Shown here: positions 45,240-56,070 of the stretch, piece by piece
Position numbering within the stretch: position 1 is the stretch's first letter
Layout of the letters: each line of letters opens with the position of its first letter
Origin: Halichoerus grypus
Taxonomy: Eukaryota > Chordata > Mammalia > Carnivora > Phocidae
Assembly (NCBI RefSeq): GCF_964656455.1
Contig: NC_135717.1
Location: 152,571,793 to 152,635,792, forward strand
Direction of reading: 5' to 3'
DNA length: 64,000 bases
Translations under genes and position numbers: made by a program
Notes under the pieces: generated by a model
Database searches by the model: none
Seen by the model: the letters and a program-made list of their open reading frames with translations, nothing else
What the model was told of the DNA's origin: nothing

Positions 45240-45453
45240 TTTATTTTTTTGAACATATTTATTTTAGAGAGAGTGTGTGCATGAGTTGGGGGAGGGACAG
45301 CGGGAGTGAAGCAGCCACATACTCCCTGCTGAGTGTGGAGCCCCATTCATGACTCAGTCTCAGGACGCAGGGATCATGACCTGAAACTAAATCAAGGAAA
45401 TCAAGGAAATCAAGAGTCAGATGCTCAACTGACTGAGCAACCCAGGTGCCCCA
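45240..45453 (-). mobile_element. CAN SINE (antisense), older type with a short internal duplication
   Basis: 'gaacatatttattttagaga', purine body and inverted head 'gagcaacccaggtgcccc'. The 12-bp TSD 'atggcagcttta' is at 45228-45239 and 45454-45465. The head region holds a repeated 'aaatcaagg' unit (about 45390-45415) not seen in the other SINEs here. Confidence 0.92.
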
Positions 45454-45649
45454 ATGGCAGCTTTAAATAAAATAAGATCATCTCAGTGTTTCAGAGTTTT
45501 AGATACAGTTGAAGGTTTTACATTTGGCATTATTCAGATGATTTGATTTGTTGTTAGTTTGATTTACATGATTTTTCATTAATTTTAGATTTGGTAGATT
45601 TTGATGTGATACTACTTTATATCGATTTATATTCAAAAGCTTCATTAAG

Positions 45650-45828
45650 GGGTGCCTGGGTGGCTCAGATGTTGGGCATCTGCCTTTGGCTCAGGTCATG
45701 ATCCCAGGGGCCTGGGATTGAGCCCCGCATCAGGCTCCCTGCTCAGCAGGGAGCCTGCTTCTCCTTCTCCCTCTGCCATTCCCTCTGCTTGTGCTCTCTG
45801 GCTCTATCTCTCTGTCAAATAAATAATC
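45650..45828 (+). mobile_element. CAN SINE, perfect 18-bp TSD
   Basis: Head 'gggtgcctgggtggctcaga', intact body and a very short tail. The TSD 'ttcaaaagcttcattaag' is exact at 45632-45649 and 45829-45846. Confidence 0.95.
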
Positions 45829-45846
45829 TTCAAAAGCTTCATTAAG

Positions 45847-47598
45847 ATCCTGGGAATACATAGTTTAACTTCAAGAATCCAATTTTAAGATATTATTTTA
45901 TTATAAGAAAAAAAAGTATGGAACCTTTAGGCTGGGACTGTTCACAGCTAACTCTTATGAAATCAGATAAGTTCTTATAACATTTTGTGCTATTATTTGT
46001 TGTGCTTTTATAGTACTTTGTTTCTTCTGAGCTATCTTTACAGGTTTCTGGGAATTCAAGGACTAAGAAACATTCTACTAAGAATTTGACATATCAAGGC
46101 ATTTAATTTTATGGGAGTGTACAGTTTTTATTACTTTTTAAGTTTTGAGGACCAGCAGAATGGAGAACTGTATTGTGTTACACAACATGCAGTGTTATAA
46201 GTATGTTTACTTTTATTGCACATGATGTAACTGGACTGGAAAAAGACCAAAGAAATAATAATTGTTGATATAATCTTGCCTAGGAGGTGGGGGGAGGGCA
46301 CAGGGAATGGGGAGTATTGCACAAGAAGAGAAAAAATCTTTTACAGTTAGAAAGAGTTGCGTAGATGAATGAATAATAATAAATCTTTACCTAGTTTTTC
46401 TGAACATTTACAAACTTCTCTCTTTCTTTGCTTAGGTACTTGGTAAAGGGAAAAAAATTCCTCTTGGGTTCTTTGGATGAAAAACTGATTCCATTATTTT
46501 GCTGTCTGAAGCTGTTCATCTTCCATGTTAGTCACCAGAGAACACTATTTGGCTATTTTGAAATCATTTCTGTTTCCAACTTCGCTTGCACTTTGCCCAC
46601 TGAGAGCCTTTCCTCATCTCATTCTTCATTTTCCTTTGCCCCACTGCTCGCTTTATTACCACCTCTTTTCCTATAGCCAAGGAAGGAATTCGTTAACCAC
46701 AATTTTCTCTTTTATGAATGGACTGAAAAATCCCTTTGGTACAATATATTCATAGGCACGCTCCCTCCGTCTGATCCCAGAAAAACAAGCAACAGGAAGT
46801 ACAGGAAAACATGCAGCTCAACACAGATAGAAAAAAGTGGCCAAAGGAAAATGCGAGAACAACAAAGACTGTTCATTTGATTTCCAGGAATGGAAATTAT
46901 TGGTAGTCTACTCTTTTCAAAATAAACTTTGATCTAGAGTTGACTGCCTTGTTAGTTACTCCCCTGGATGCTGAGGAGTGGCAGCTATCCTTGGGCTTTC
47001 AGGGTCGGTCTGTGTAGACATATTGGGCTAACCCAGCCCCAAGAAAAGTGGAGAATAGTTGTCACTTGTCCATCTGGGCCCCAAGGTAAAAGCGGCACAA
47101 GAGTATGGGGAGGATGTTCAGTTGAAATGAAAAGAACGTAGAAAAGAGGATAGGGAAAAATGCAGAAATGTTGGCCAAAAAATTACAGTTAGAAGAAAAC
47201 CATTACCTTACTAATCTCTGTGTTATATTTATATTCCCTATGATTCCTTCTTTCTGTTCTTATCTCTTTCTTATGATTTCCTGATTTCCTTCCCTTTTGT
47301 CATCTCCTTTTTTTCCTCTCTTCCTTCCTCCTTTCCTCTCTCCTGATCCTCTTTTCTTTTACCCTTCTTTTTTGAGCTTAATATGGTACTGTGGTGGAAA
47401 CAAAGATGATTAAGAACAAATCTAGTTTGGTCGATGACAAATTCACACACAAATAACTGTAATTCAAGGTACTTCTTGAGAATAGGACTACTAGAGAGAT
47501 AGAAGACAAAGTTCTGTGGTGGGTCTGAGAAAAATGACTTCATCTACCTGTGGAGGCTAATAATTAGACATGATTTTTTTTGCATTCATTTGTTCATT

Positions 47599-47602
<4 letters not shown>
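45847..47602. other. Unassigned sequence
   Basis: Includes a CT-rich stretch at about 47280-47370. The frames at 46428-46755 and 47271-47543 are low-complexity or anonymous. No gene called. Confidence 0.4.

Positions 47603-47631
<29 letters not shown>
47603..47631. repeat. (CA)n microsatellite
   Basis: Perfect CA dinucleotide repeat of about 14 units. Confidence 0.97.
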
Positions 47632-47634
<3 letters not shown>

Positions 47635-47639
47635 GGCTA

Positions 47640-48130
47640 TACACCCAGGCATTCTGCCAGGGACTGAGGGGACAATGTAATAGTGGTGACAAGGCAGGTG
47701 TGGTCACCACCTCCTCAGGGCTTATGTGCTAATGGAGAGAGAGGAAAGGTTGTGAAAAGGGCCATGAAGGGAACAAATACTCTGCAGTGGCAGCAAAGGG
47801 GGAAGCTGTCTTCCTAGGGTAGGCTGGGAAGGCTTCTTGAGGAGGGCTATTTCAGGAGACATCTGAAGGATGAGAGGAAGCCAGTCTTGGAGAGTGCCAA
47901 GAGAAGAGTGTCCTGGTCAGAGGGAGAAGTAAATACAAAGGGGAAAGTGCCCTGAGGGGGAGAGTGGGCCACTCTGCACAACTGGCAGGAGTTGGGATGG
48001 CTGGGGCGAGCAAGATAGGAGTGTCCAAGATGAGATCCAAGAGGGAGGTGGGCCTGGAGCCATGAGGAGTTGGGTTTGGAGGTGCAGTGGGAAGCCACTG
48101 AAGGGGAGTACTTGGTGGGATTTTCTGTTT
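47640..48130 (+). repeat. Orphan family 'A' copy
   Basis: 'ggcattctgccagggactga', 'ggcttcttgaggagggctat', 'gaaagtgccctgagggggag' and 'agtgggaagccactgaaggg' repeat the order seen at 30345-30850. The 116-aa and 62-aa minus frames across it are chance frames. Confidence 0.5.
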
Positions 48131-48809
48131 TAAAGCTCAATCTGTTTGATGTATGGAGAGTATATTTTAGGGGGCAGAGTGAAAGCATGGAAATCACAAT
48201 AAAATCTATACTACAGGGGAAAGAATGGAGTATTGAGGAGTTTGGTGATTAAGAAATGTGTTATAAACATGATAGTATTATTATCTGGACTTTTAAGAAT
48301 GGTTGGAGTTTTGACAAATGGAGATTTGGAGAGAAGGGAATTTACAGAGCCAGAGGAAGGATGATGAAGGTATGGAGGATGAGAGGCATGAAGTGAGTCC
48401 GGAAAAGGGTCAACCTACTTAGTATGACTAGAGGAGAGAGTGTATGTAAGGGCAGGAAAGTGGACCTTTCTACCTTATAATAGAAGGTCTTCAATACCAG
48501 GCCACAGTTTTAGGAGTTTGGCTAATATACCTAGAAGATTAATTGTTTATGTTATTCATTTGCTGTAAGAAATCTTCCTAATTCCTGCTTTTGTTTTGTA
48601 GAAAAATTAGCCAGATTAGCAGTTCTTATTGTCTGCTTTTAGAACATAAGATGTCTGAGCTGTTAGGCTCTTTACATACTTTGCCCTACCCCATAGTTCT
48701 TGGCATTGAATATCTCACCACTCACAGTGTATCACCCCAAAGCCCAGATATAGGACGGTGGGTCCTCAATAGGAGCTCACATTTGAGGGTCTATGTCTTT
48801 GGTGGTTTG
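48131..48809. other. Unassigned sequence
   Basis: The 106-aa frame 48591-48911 has no known domain and runs into a repeat. No gene called. Confidence 0.4.
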
Positions 48810-49600
48810 TTTGCTTATTCATTAATTCAACAGGCATCCATTGAGCACCTGCACTGTTGTAGGTACTGTTTATCTTGGATAAGTATGAGGGGCTCCCTAC
48901 TTTCCATGTGACTTGCTCTTTTCTACTAGTTTCTTAGTGATGATGTAGGGATACCATGCACTATGATAGGCAGCGTTCACCAAGGTTGGGAAGGCCTCCT
49001 CGAGGAAGTGACATTTGAGCTGATAGCCAAGTGATGATCAAGGGGAAGATCGGTCCCAACAGATAGGCCTGCAGTGCACATGCTGTAAGGCTGAGCTGGG
49101 CACGTGAGAGAGGGGGAGAAGGCTGCTGTGTTTGGGGTTCAGGGAACAAGGCGAGAAGTGGGGGGAGATGAGACTGGACAGGTTGGTAGGGTCTTAGCTC
49201 TGCCTGCACATTTGCAGTGCCCCAGCTGGCTCAGGCCACACCCTAGAATCTGTGTGGGGGATTCAGGCATCAACATTTTTATAAAGCTCTCTGGGCAACT
49301 CTAATGTGAATTTGGATTTATTCTGATTGTACTGGGAAGCGTTTGGAGGAGAGTGAGAACATCAGATAGTCATTCTTTAAAAGATCAGTTTGAGGCTATG
49401 TGTAGTGTGAAGGGAGGAAAAAGGTAGAGGGTGTCATCAGGAAGATGAGCTAGGAGGCTTTAGTCATGTTTTAGGCAAGAGATGGCTTGAACTAAGGTGG
49501 CATTGGAGGCCACTCTGAGAAGTGGTTACTTTTAGGAAGTGGGGAGTGGGGCTAAGAGAGAAGTCAAGGATGACTCCTAGTTTTGGGGCCTGAACACTTA
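48810..49600 (+). repeat. Orphan family 'A' copy, near full order
   Basis: 'caggcatccattgagcacct', 'ggaaggcctcctcgaggaag', 'tgggaagcgtttggaggaga' and 'gagaagtcaaggatgactcc' follow one another as in the other long copies. A patch at 49200-49310 appears unrelated. Confidence 0.5.
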
Positions 49601-50254
49601 GGTTGGTGGAGTGGCTCTTGATTGGGTTAGGGGGAGTGAAGGAAAGGCAGGTTTGGTGGGACAGGGAGCAGGAAGGGGAATCGGTTGGCCTGGATTGTTA
49701 TCCCTTTCCCTTTGTCCTCTGGCAACTCAAACTGCTCCTCTAAGATACAGCTTGTCTGACTTCCTACAGCTCTTTAAGTTCATACACCCGTTACAGCACT
49801 ATTAGGTTGATTGCCTCATCTGCACTCATATATTTTCAGCAAAATTCACTCTGTGACCAAATTGGTCTTATGAGCGCTAGTTCCATTTTGTCACAAATAG
49901 AAAGAGGGAAAATTCTCAATAATTTCCCCAATTTTAATTCTCTGTTGCTCAGTATGTTTTGGGCCCTGATGTATTTCTTGCTGATTTTCAGAAAAATTCT
50001 GTCATGCTTTCATATAAAGGAGGGGCAGATGAATACTGTGAATTCAAAAAATTGTGGTATCTTCTTGGACAATGAGCTTTGTTTTCCTGCCATCTTCTGT
50101 GTTTTTGCTTCTTTCTAACATTAAAGCAACCACTACTCTACTGCAATAAAAACCTAAAACAAAGATCCAACTCAGCAGAAAGTAAAAGCCCAATAAGCTT
50201 AAAATAAATTTGAAAAGATTACTAATTTGAAACCTTTTTTTAAGCTCAAGAAAT
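49601..50254. other. Unassigned sequence
   Basis: A 103-aa frame (49807-50118) has no recognisable domain. Nothing else seen. Confidence 0.4.
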
Positions 50255-50268
50255 GATTCATTGTCTTT

Positions 50269-50500
50269 TTTTTTCCCCTAAAGATTTATTTATTTATTTT
50301 GGGGGGGGGGGAGAGAGAGAGAGAGTGTAAACCCGAGAGGGGGGTGGGGCAGAGGGAGAGCAAGAGAGAATCTCAAGCAGACTCTGCTGAGTGTGGAGGC
50401 CAGCCATGGGGTTTAATCTCACAACTGTGAGATCATGACCTGAGCTGAAACCAAGAGTTGGATGCTTAACCGACTGCACCACCCAGGCGCCCCACCCCTG
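50269..50500 (-). mobile_element. CAN SINE (antisense), perfect TSD
   Basis: T run, 'aaagatttatttatttattt', a G run, (GA)n, purine body and inverted head 'caccacccaggcgcccc'. The TSD 'gattcattgtcttt' is exact at 50255-50268 and 50501-50514. Confidence 0.95.
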
Positions 50501-50758
50501 GATTCATTGTCTTTGAAGTGATAGTCTGCCTCTTCTGGGTTCCATCATGATGTATTCTGAATAAAGATAACCTGAAGATGGTGTGATCAGTAGTAACTAC
50601 TACTCTGGGTTATGTTAGGCAAATGATTAATTAGTAAATATTTATTGCCATCATTTCTGGGGTGAGGCTGAGAGCAATAAAGAAGCAGAAGGCTTGTTCC
50701 TTGCTTTTAAGGGATTTGCATTCTATTGGAGAAATATGCCTGACTGACTTAATGATTT

Positions 50759-50884
50759 TCTTCCTTCTTCCCTCCCTCCCTTCCTTCCGGGCTTTCCTTT
50801 CTTTTCTCCTTCCCTTCCCCTTCCCTTCCCTTTCCCTTCCCTTTCTTTTTCCTTCCTCTCCCTCTTTCCTTTCTTCCTTCCCCC
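50759..50884. repeat. Pyrimidine-rich (CCTT)n-type tract
   Basis: About 125 bp almost purely C and T on the plus strand. It gives artificial Ser/Leu/Pro-rich and Lys/Glu-rich frames on the two strands. Confidence 0.9.
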
Positions 50885-51007
50885 ACAGCAGCCAATGAGG
50901 TGAGAATCTGTGGCTCTCCTATTTTGGAGTTTGCACTCAGTGATTCCGGAATAATGTATCTGGGCATGGGTGAAGACCTATGCAGATTTCCATTCAATTA
51001 TCTTTTC

Positions 51008-51090
51008 TTTTCATTTCATTTCATTTCATTTCATTTCATTTCATATTTCATTTCATTTCATTTCATTTCATTTCATTTCATTTCATTTCA
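51008..51090. repeat. (TTTCA)n pentanucleotide microsatellite
   Basis: About 16 units of TTTCA over 83 bp with one interruption near 51052. On the minus strand it reads (TGAAA)n and directly adjoins the 3' side of an antisense L1 fragment, where an A tail or UTR would be expected. Confidence 0.95.
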
Positions 51091-51122
51091 TCATGATAAG
51101 TGTACTCTTTAATCTCCATCAC

Positions 51123-51523
51123 TGGGGTGCCTGGGTGGCACAGTTGGTTAAGCAGCTGCCTTCTGCTCAGGTCATGATCCCAGGGTCCTGGGATTGAGTC
51201 CCGCATCAGGCTCCTTGCTCAGTGGGGAGCCTGCTTCTCCCTCTCCCACTCCCCCTGCTTATGTTCCCTCTCTCGCTGTCTTTCTCTCTCTGTCAAATAA
51301 AAACTAAAAAAAAAAAAAAATTTTTTTTAAATCTTTAAAAAAAGGTAAAGGAGATTTACTGAAACCAAGGTGAGGTGCAGTGTAATGTGGCAATGTAATG
51401 TGGGAAGCCCCACGTTGGGCTCCCTGCTTAGCGGGGAGCCTGCTTCTCCCTCTCCACCCCACTCATGTTCTCTGTCACTATTTCTGTCTCTCAAATAAAT
51501 AAATAAAATCTTAAAAAAAAAAG
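51123..51523 (+). mobile_element. Composite CAN SINE (full copy + linker + headless copy) with one TSD
   Basis: 51123-51315 is a full SINE with an A tail. About 85 bp of other sequence follows (51320-51404, 'gaaaccaaggtgaggtgcag'). Then comes a SINE lacking its tRNA head (51405-51523, starting about 'aagccccacgttgggctcc'). One TSD pair encloses everything: 'taatctccatcac' (51110-51122) and 'taatccccatcac' (51524-51536). Confidence 0.85.
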
Positions 51524-51800
51524 TAATCCCCATCACCTATTCACCCATCCCCCAACCCCCTCCCCTCTGGTAACCATCAGTTTGTTCTCTATAGTTAAGA
51601 GTCTGTTTTATGGTTTGTTTCTCTCTCTTTCTTTTCCTTTGCTGGTTTGTTTTGTTTATTAAATTCCATGTATGAGTGAGATTGTATGGTATTTATCTTT
51701 TTCTGACTGACGTATTTCATTTAGTGTTATACTATCTAGCTCTATCTGTGTTGTTGCAAATGGCAAGATTTCATTCTTTTTTAATGGCTGAATAATATTC

Positions 51801-51802
<2 letters not shown>

Positions 51803-51841
<39 letters not shown>
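51803..51841. repeat. (GT)n microsatellite in L1
   Basis: Perfect GT repeat of about 19 units inside the antisense L1 ORF2 remnant. Confidence 0.97.
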
Positions 51842-51842
<1 letters not shown>

Positions 51843-52374
51843 TAGAATGAATATAGAAATGTATATCCATTCTGTCACATCTTGAGGATCCTCCATACTG
51901 TTTTCCATAGTGGCTATACCAGTTTGCGTTGCCATCAACAGTGCACTTTTTCTTCACATCCTCACCAACACCTGTTGTTTCTTGTGTTGTTGATTTTAGC
52001 TATTCTGACAGGTGTGAAGTGACATCTCATTGTAGTTTTGATTTGCATTTCTCTGATGATGAGGGTTGTTGAACATCTTTTCATGTGTCTGTTAGCCATC
52101 TGTATGTCTTCTTTGGAGAAATGTCTGTTGATGTCTTTTGCCCATTTTTAAATTGAATTATTTGTTTTTTGGGTACTGAGTTATATCTGTTCTTCATATA
52201 TTTTGGATACTAACCCTTTATTGGATATGTCATTTGCAAATATCTTCTCCCATTCAGTAGGTTGCTTTGTAGTTTTGTTGATTGTTTCCTTTGCTGTTCA
52301 GAAACTTTTTATGTTAATGTAGTCCCAATACTTCATTTTTGCATTTATCTCCCTTGCCTCAGGAGACATATCTT

Positions 52375-52576
52375 TTTTTTTTTTTTAATATTTTATTTAT
52401 TTATTTGTGAGAGAGAGAGGATGAGAGAGAGAGAGAGCACGAGAGGGGGGAGGGTCAGAGGGAGAAGCAGACTCCCTGCTGAGCAGGGAGCCTGATGCAG
52501 GACTCGATCCTGGGACTCCAGGATCATGACCTGAGCCGAAGGCAGTCGCTTAACCAACTGAGCCACCCAGGCGCCC
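52375..52576 (-). mobile_element. CAN SINE (antisense) in L1, perfect 18-bp TSD
   Basis: T run, 'aatattttatttatttattt', purine body and inverted head 'gagccacccaggcgcccc'. The TSD 'cctcaggagacatatctt' is exact at 52357-52374 and 52577-52594. Confidence 0.96.
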
Positions 52577-53699
52577 CCTCAGGAGACATATCTTAGAAAA
52601 ATGTTGTTATGGCCAATGTCATAGAGATTAGTGCCTATTTCTCTTTAAGGATTTTTATGGTTTCAGGTCTCACATTTAGGCCTTTAGCCCATTTTGAGTT
52701 TATTTTTGTATATGGTGAAAGAAAGTGGTCCAGTTTCATTCTTTTGTATGTGGCTGTCCAGTTTTCCCAACACCGTTTGTTGAAAAGACTGTCTTTTTTC
52801 CGTTATATTTTCATTCCTCCTTTGTTGAAGATTAATTGACCATATAATTGTGGGTTTGTTTCTGGGTTTTCTGTTCTATTGTATTGATCTATGCATCTAT
52901 TTTTATGCCAGTACCATACTGTTTTAATTATTACCGACTTGTGCTGTAACTTGAAATTTGGAATTGTGATACCTCCAGTTTGGGTTTTCTTTTTTAAGAT
53001 TGCTTTGGCTATTTGAGGCTTTTTGTGGTTCCACATAAATGTTAGGATTGTTTGTTCTAGTTCTATGAAAAACGCTGTTGGTATATTGATAGGGGTTGCA
53101 TTAAAACTGTAGATTGCTTTGGGTAGTATAGACATTTTAAGAATATTTGTTCTAACTCATGAGCATGGAATGTCTTTCCATTTCTTTGTATCATCTTGAA
53201 TTTCTTTCATCAGTGTTTTATATGAGAACTATAGTCCTCATAGTACAGGCCTTTACCTAAAACATAGATATTTTATTGTTTTTGATACAATTGTAAATGG
53301 GATTGTTCTCTTCATTTCACTTTCTGCTGCTTCATTATTAGTGTATAGGAATGCAACAGATTTCTGTACATTGATTTTGCATCCTGAGACTTTACTGAAT
53401 TCATTTATCAGTTTTAGTAGTTTTTTGGTGGAGTCTTTAGGGTTTTCTATATATAGTATCATATCATCTGCAAATAGTGAGCGTTTTACTTCTTCCTTAC
53501 CGATTTGGATGCCTTCTATTTCTTTATGTTGTTTAATTGCTCTGGCTAGGACTTCTAGTACTATGTTGAATAAAAGTGATGAGAGTGGACATTCTTGCCT
53601 TGTTCCTGACCTTAGGGGAAAAGCTCTCAGTTTTTCACCACTGAGTATGAATGTTTATGCCTGACTTTCTTGAACTGGGTACAACTATATATGAGATGT

Positions 53700-53858
53700 A
53701 ATTGGGAGCTAAATTATGGAAATGATAACAGTGGACATTCACAGAAAGGGAAGGTCAGCCAGGAAGAGCCATGAGGTCAAGAAGGGCCTTATGGGCCATA
53801 TGGCTTGGCTCTCAAATGTTTGGTTGAATCAAGGAGGAAGTTGAGCTGGACCTTAAAT
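53700..53858 (+). repeat. Orphan family 'A' fragment
   Basis: 'aggtcagccaggaagagcca' and 'aagaagggccttatgggcca' are internal motifs of the ancient repeat. Confidence 0.35.
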
Positions 53859-54369
53859 GATACATAGAACTTTATTTAATGTTGTGTTAATATTTAACAC
53901 TTATTTTGAACTGTCAACAGGTACGAAAGTTATACATGCTGAAGGTCTCCTTCCTACTCCTTGCCCCAGTCCCTCGTGCCCTATCCAGAGGCAGCGCCCA
54001 ACAGTCTCTTCCAGATACCATGTAATCCTTCCCCACATATAGATAGCATTTATTATTTGAATTGATGAAATAGTTTCATTTTTTAAATGTATCCCTTCCC
54101 AAGTGCCAAAATAGTAAAGAATATGTATTCTAAAACAAAACAAAACAGAAGGAATCCAACAAATCATTTTCCTATTGGGAGGCCCCAGCTGTGCTAGTCT
54201 AATTTATTGGTGGCGAGCAACACATGAGTGAGATTTGCTGCCCTGTGATATTTGCTTCCATACCCATTGGAATATCGGTAGCTGGAAAGTAAGCAATTGT
54301 GAACCCTCAGCTGCTTGGAGAATGATGATAATATTGTCTTGAATGCTGTGCTGTGCTTGAACTTCACGA
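53859..54369. other. Unassigned sequence
   Basis: An old LINE-like patch may lie at 53930-54030, but I cannot assign it. No gene. Confidence 0.35.
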
Positions 54370-54520
54370 TTGTTTTCTCTAGTCTGCACCACAACTCCAC
54401 CAAGTGGGCCTTTTCCTTCTTTTACAGGTGAGGAAGCTGAGACTCAGGCCACACTGCAAATAGGAGGTACAGTCAGGGTCTGAGCTGACTTGAGCTGGAG
54501 TCACCGCTGACCTACTTTAT
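54370..54520 (-). mobile_element. MIR SINE (antisense)
   Basis: 'cttttacaggtgaggaagct', 'gagactcaggccacactgca' and 'gtacagtcagggtctgagct' are in reversed MIR order. Confidence 0.6.
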
Positions 54521-54666
54521 TTTCTAAGTTCTGAGACATTGATGTGAACTTGTGATGACCCAAGAGAAAAAAAATAAGCAGAACTTTTGTTCCTCTCTCT
54601 TAAAAAAAATCTGCTAACAGGAAAAGGGCAAATTCACAGCTCTGTTACAGGGGGCTGTGAGTCAAG

Positions 54667-54670
<4 letters not shown>

Positions 54671-54703
<33 letters not shown>
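54671..54703. repeat. (TG)n microsatellite
   Basis: Perfect TG repeat of about 16 units. Confidence 0.97.
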
Positions 54704-54708
<5 letters not shown>

Positions 54709-55169
54709 GGACAAACCTCCTCTCTCATTTTGAGTTTTTGAACCTGGGATGATGAGAGTCTCCTGAATAACAAATATATACTTCTTCTAATTCTAATTAG
54801 CCTTTTGGATTCAAGTTTAGAAATTCTTTCTGTTTTTTCTTTTTGTCCAGCATCTCCCTTGACAAAAGATTGTTGCCCACTTTTAAAGGCAAAAAGACAA
54901 AATTGGGAGGACAGCCGTCTTCTTGCTTTTTTGCACAGGCACCATTTTTATTAGCGTGCTTATGTGTTGCTGTGGTCCCAGGCTGCCTGCGCGATGCCAA
55001 GGCTCTGTGACAGCAGGGGACACCAGGCTCCGCCGACTGCAGCGTCTCAGCAGTGATGGTGAATTGGTGTGTGTCCAGGGTGGTGGATCTTACCACCCGG
55101 GGCTGGAGAGACAGCTCCCAGGTGGCAGGTATTTGACAGGCTATTTTTAATTTGTTTGGGGGAAGCTGA
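54704..55169. other. Unassigned sequence
   Basis: 54940-55130 is a little GC-richer, with short frames on both strands (75 and 99 aa) and no recognisable domain. Confidence 0.4.
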
Positions 55170-55400
55170 GTAGGTCTAGTTAGAGAACATGGACTCTGAG
55201 TCTGAATCCTTGATCTTCCGCTTACTAGTCATGGGACCTTGGGCAAGTTATACCCGCACAATGAAGAATAGACCAGAATGGCTACCTCACAGCTTTTAAT
55301 GAATTAAATGAGTATAAATAAAACACTTAGAACCGTGTTTAACCCAAAGGAAGCATACCCTTGGCGACTGTTACTGTTTTGTCAGTCCCGCCCCATTTTC
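55170..55400 (+). mobile_element. MIR SINE
   Basis: 'aacatggactctgagtctga', 'cttccgcttactagtcatgg', 'gaccttgggcaagttatacc' and 'cttagaaccgtgtttaaccc' are in MIR order. Confidence 0.8.
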
Positions 55401-55679
55401 TAGCCTCTCTTCCTCCATTCTTCGTGCCCAGAATATGAATGCAGCGTCCACAGCTTCCTACGGGACCTCAAGGGAGAGGCCTGAAGAGCAGCAGACTCAC
55501 TGGCTCTGAAAGCGTTGAGATGTTCACCAGTGTCTCTTGCTTACTTGTGGCCTTGTTAAATGAGAGAAATAGCCTTATTTCTTTTGGTTGCTCTGTTATT
55601 TCTACAGCCCAGAAGGAGAGAGAAAATATGACCTGTTCAGTGTGTTTTAAGGAGTTCACTATGGTTAGCAGGTGGAGTG

Positions 55680-56070
55680 GGAGGGGCCAGTGAGGGTTGA
55701 GAGATGACTCCAGAGCCATTTTGCATGGCTTAGATTTTGAAGGGTTTTGTAAACCATATTACAGATTTAGGATTTTTTTTTTCCTGATGAGTTATTTTAA
55801 TCAGGGAATCAGACATGATCAGGTTTTTGGCTTTGGAAAAATCACTGTGGCCACTCTGTGAACAATGAATTGGAAATGACAAGACTGGAAGCAGGGAGAC
55901 CTGTTTGAAGGCTATTACAGTAACCCCAGGGAGTGGTGATCATGGCAGTGGGGATGGAGGGAAGTGACAGAATTCTAGAAATGTTAGGGTTAGAAAAGAG
56001 GGAGAAGAAGGACTCGAGTAACTTGGGAATTTCTGGTTTGTGTGACGGGTTGGATGGTGGTGTTCTTCGA
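55680..56070 (+). repeat. Orphan family 'A' copy, 3' part
   Basis: 'tttgaagggttttgtaaacc', 'aatcagacatgatcaggttt', 'ggagacctgtttgaaggcta', 'ttacagtaaccccagggagt' and 'tgtgacgggttggatggtgg' form the distal half of the ancient repeat. Confidence 0.5.

Larger units (their letters stand above)
51091..53657 (-). mobile_element. Older L1, 3' UTR to mid-RT, with SINE insertions
   Basis: Antisense 3' UTR ('catgataagtgtactcttta', 'ccaaccccctcccctctggt') continues into ORF2 C-terminal and RT parts. The 110-aa frame at complement(52803-53135) and the 69-aa frame at complement(53253-53462) correspond to the post-RT and post-FADD regions of ORF2, and stops and shifts separate them. The sequence stops near 53657, within ORF2 upstream of the FADD box. 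It is interrupted by a composite SINE (51123-51523), a (GT)n tract and a CAN SINE (52375-52576). The SINE TSDs lie within L1 text, so the SINEs are younger. Confidence 0.9.

Noticed and set aside
46428..46755. Possible exon after 'tctctttctttgcttag'
   Set aside because: The acceptor-like tract is suggestive, but the two overlapping frames lack any known domain and no donor or partner exon was found.
47847..48197. 116-aa minus-strand frame
   Set aside because: It lies entirely within a copy of the ancient repeat family 'A'.
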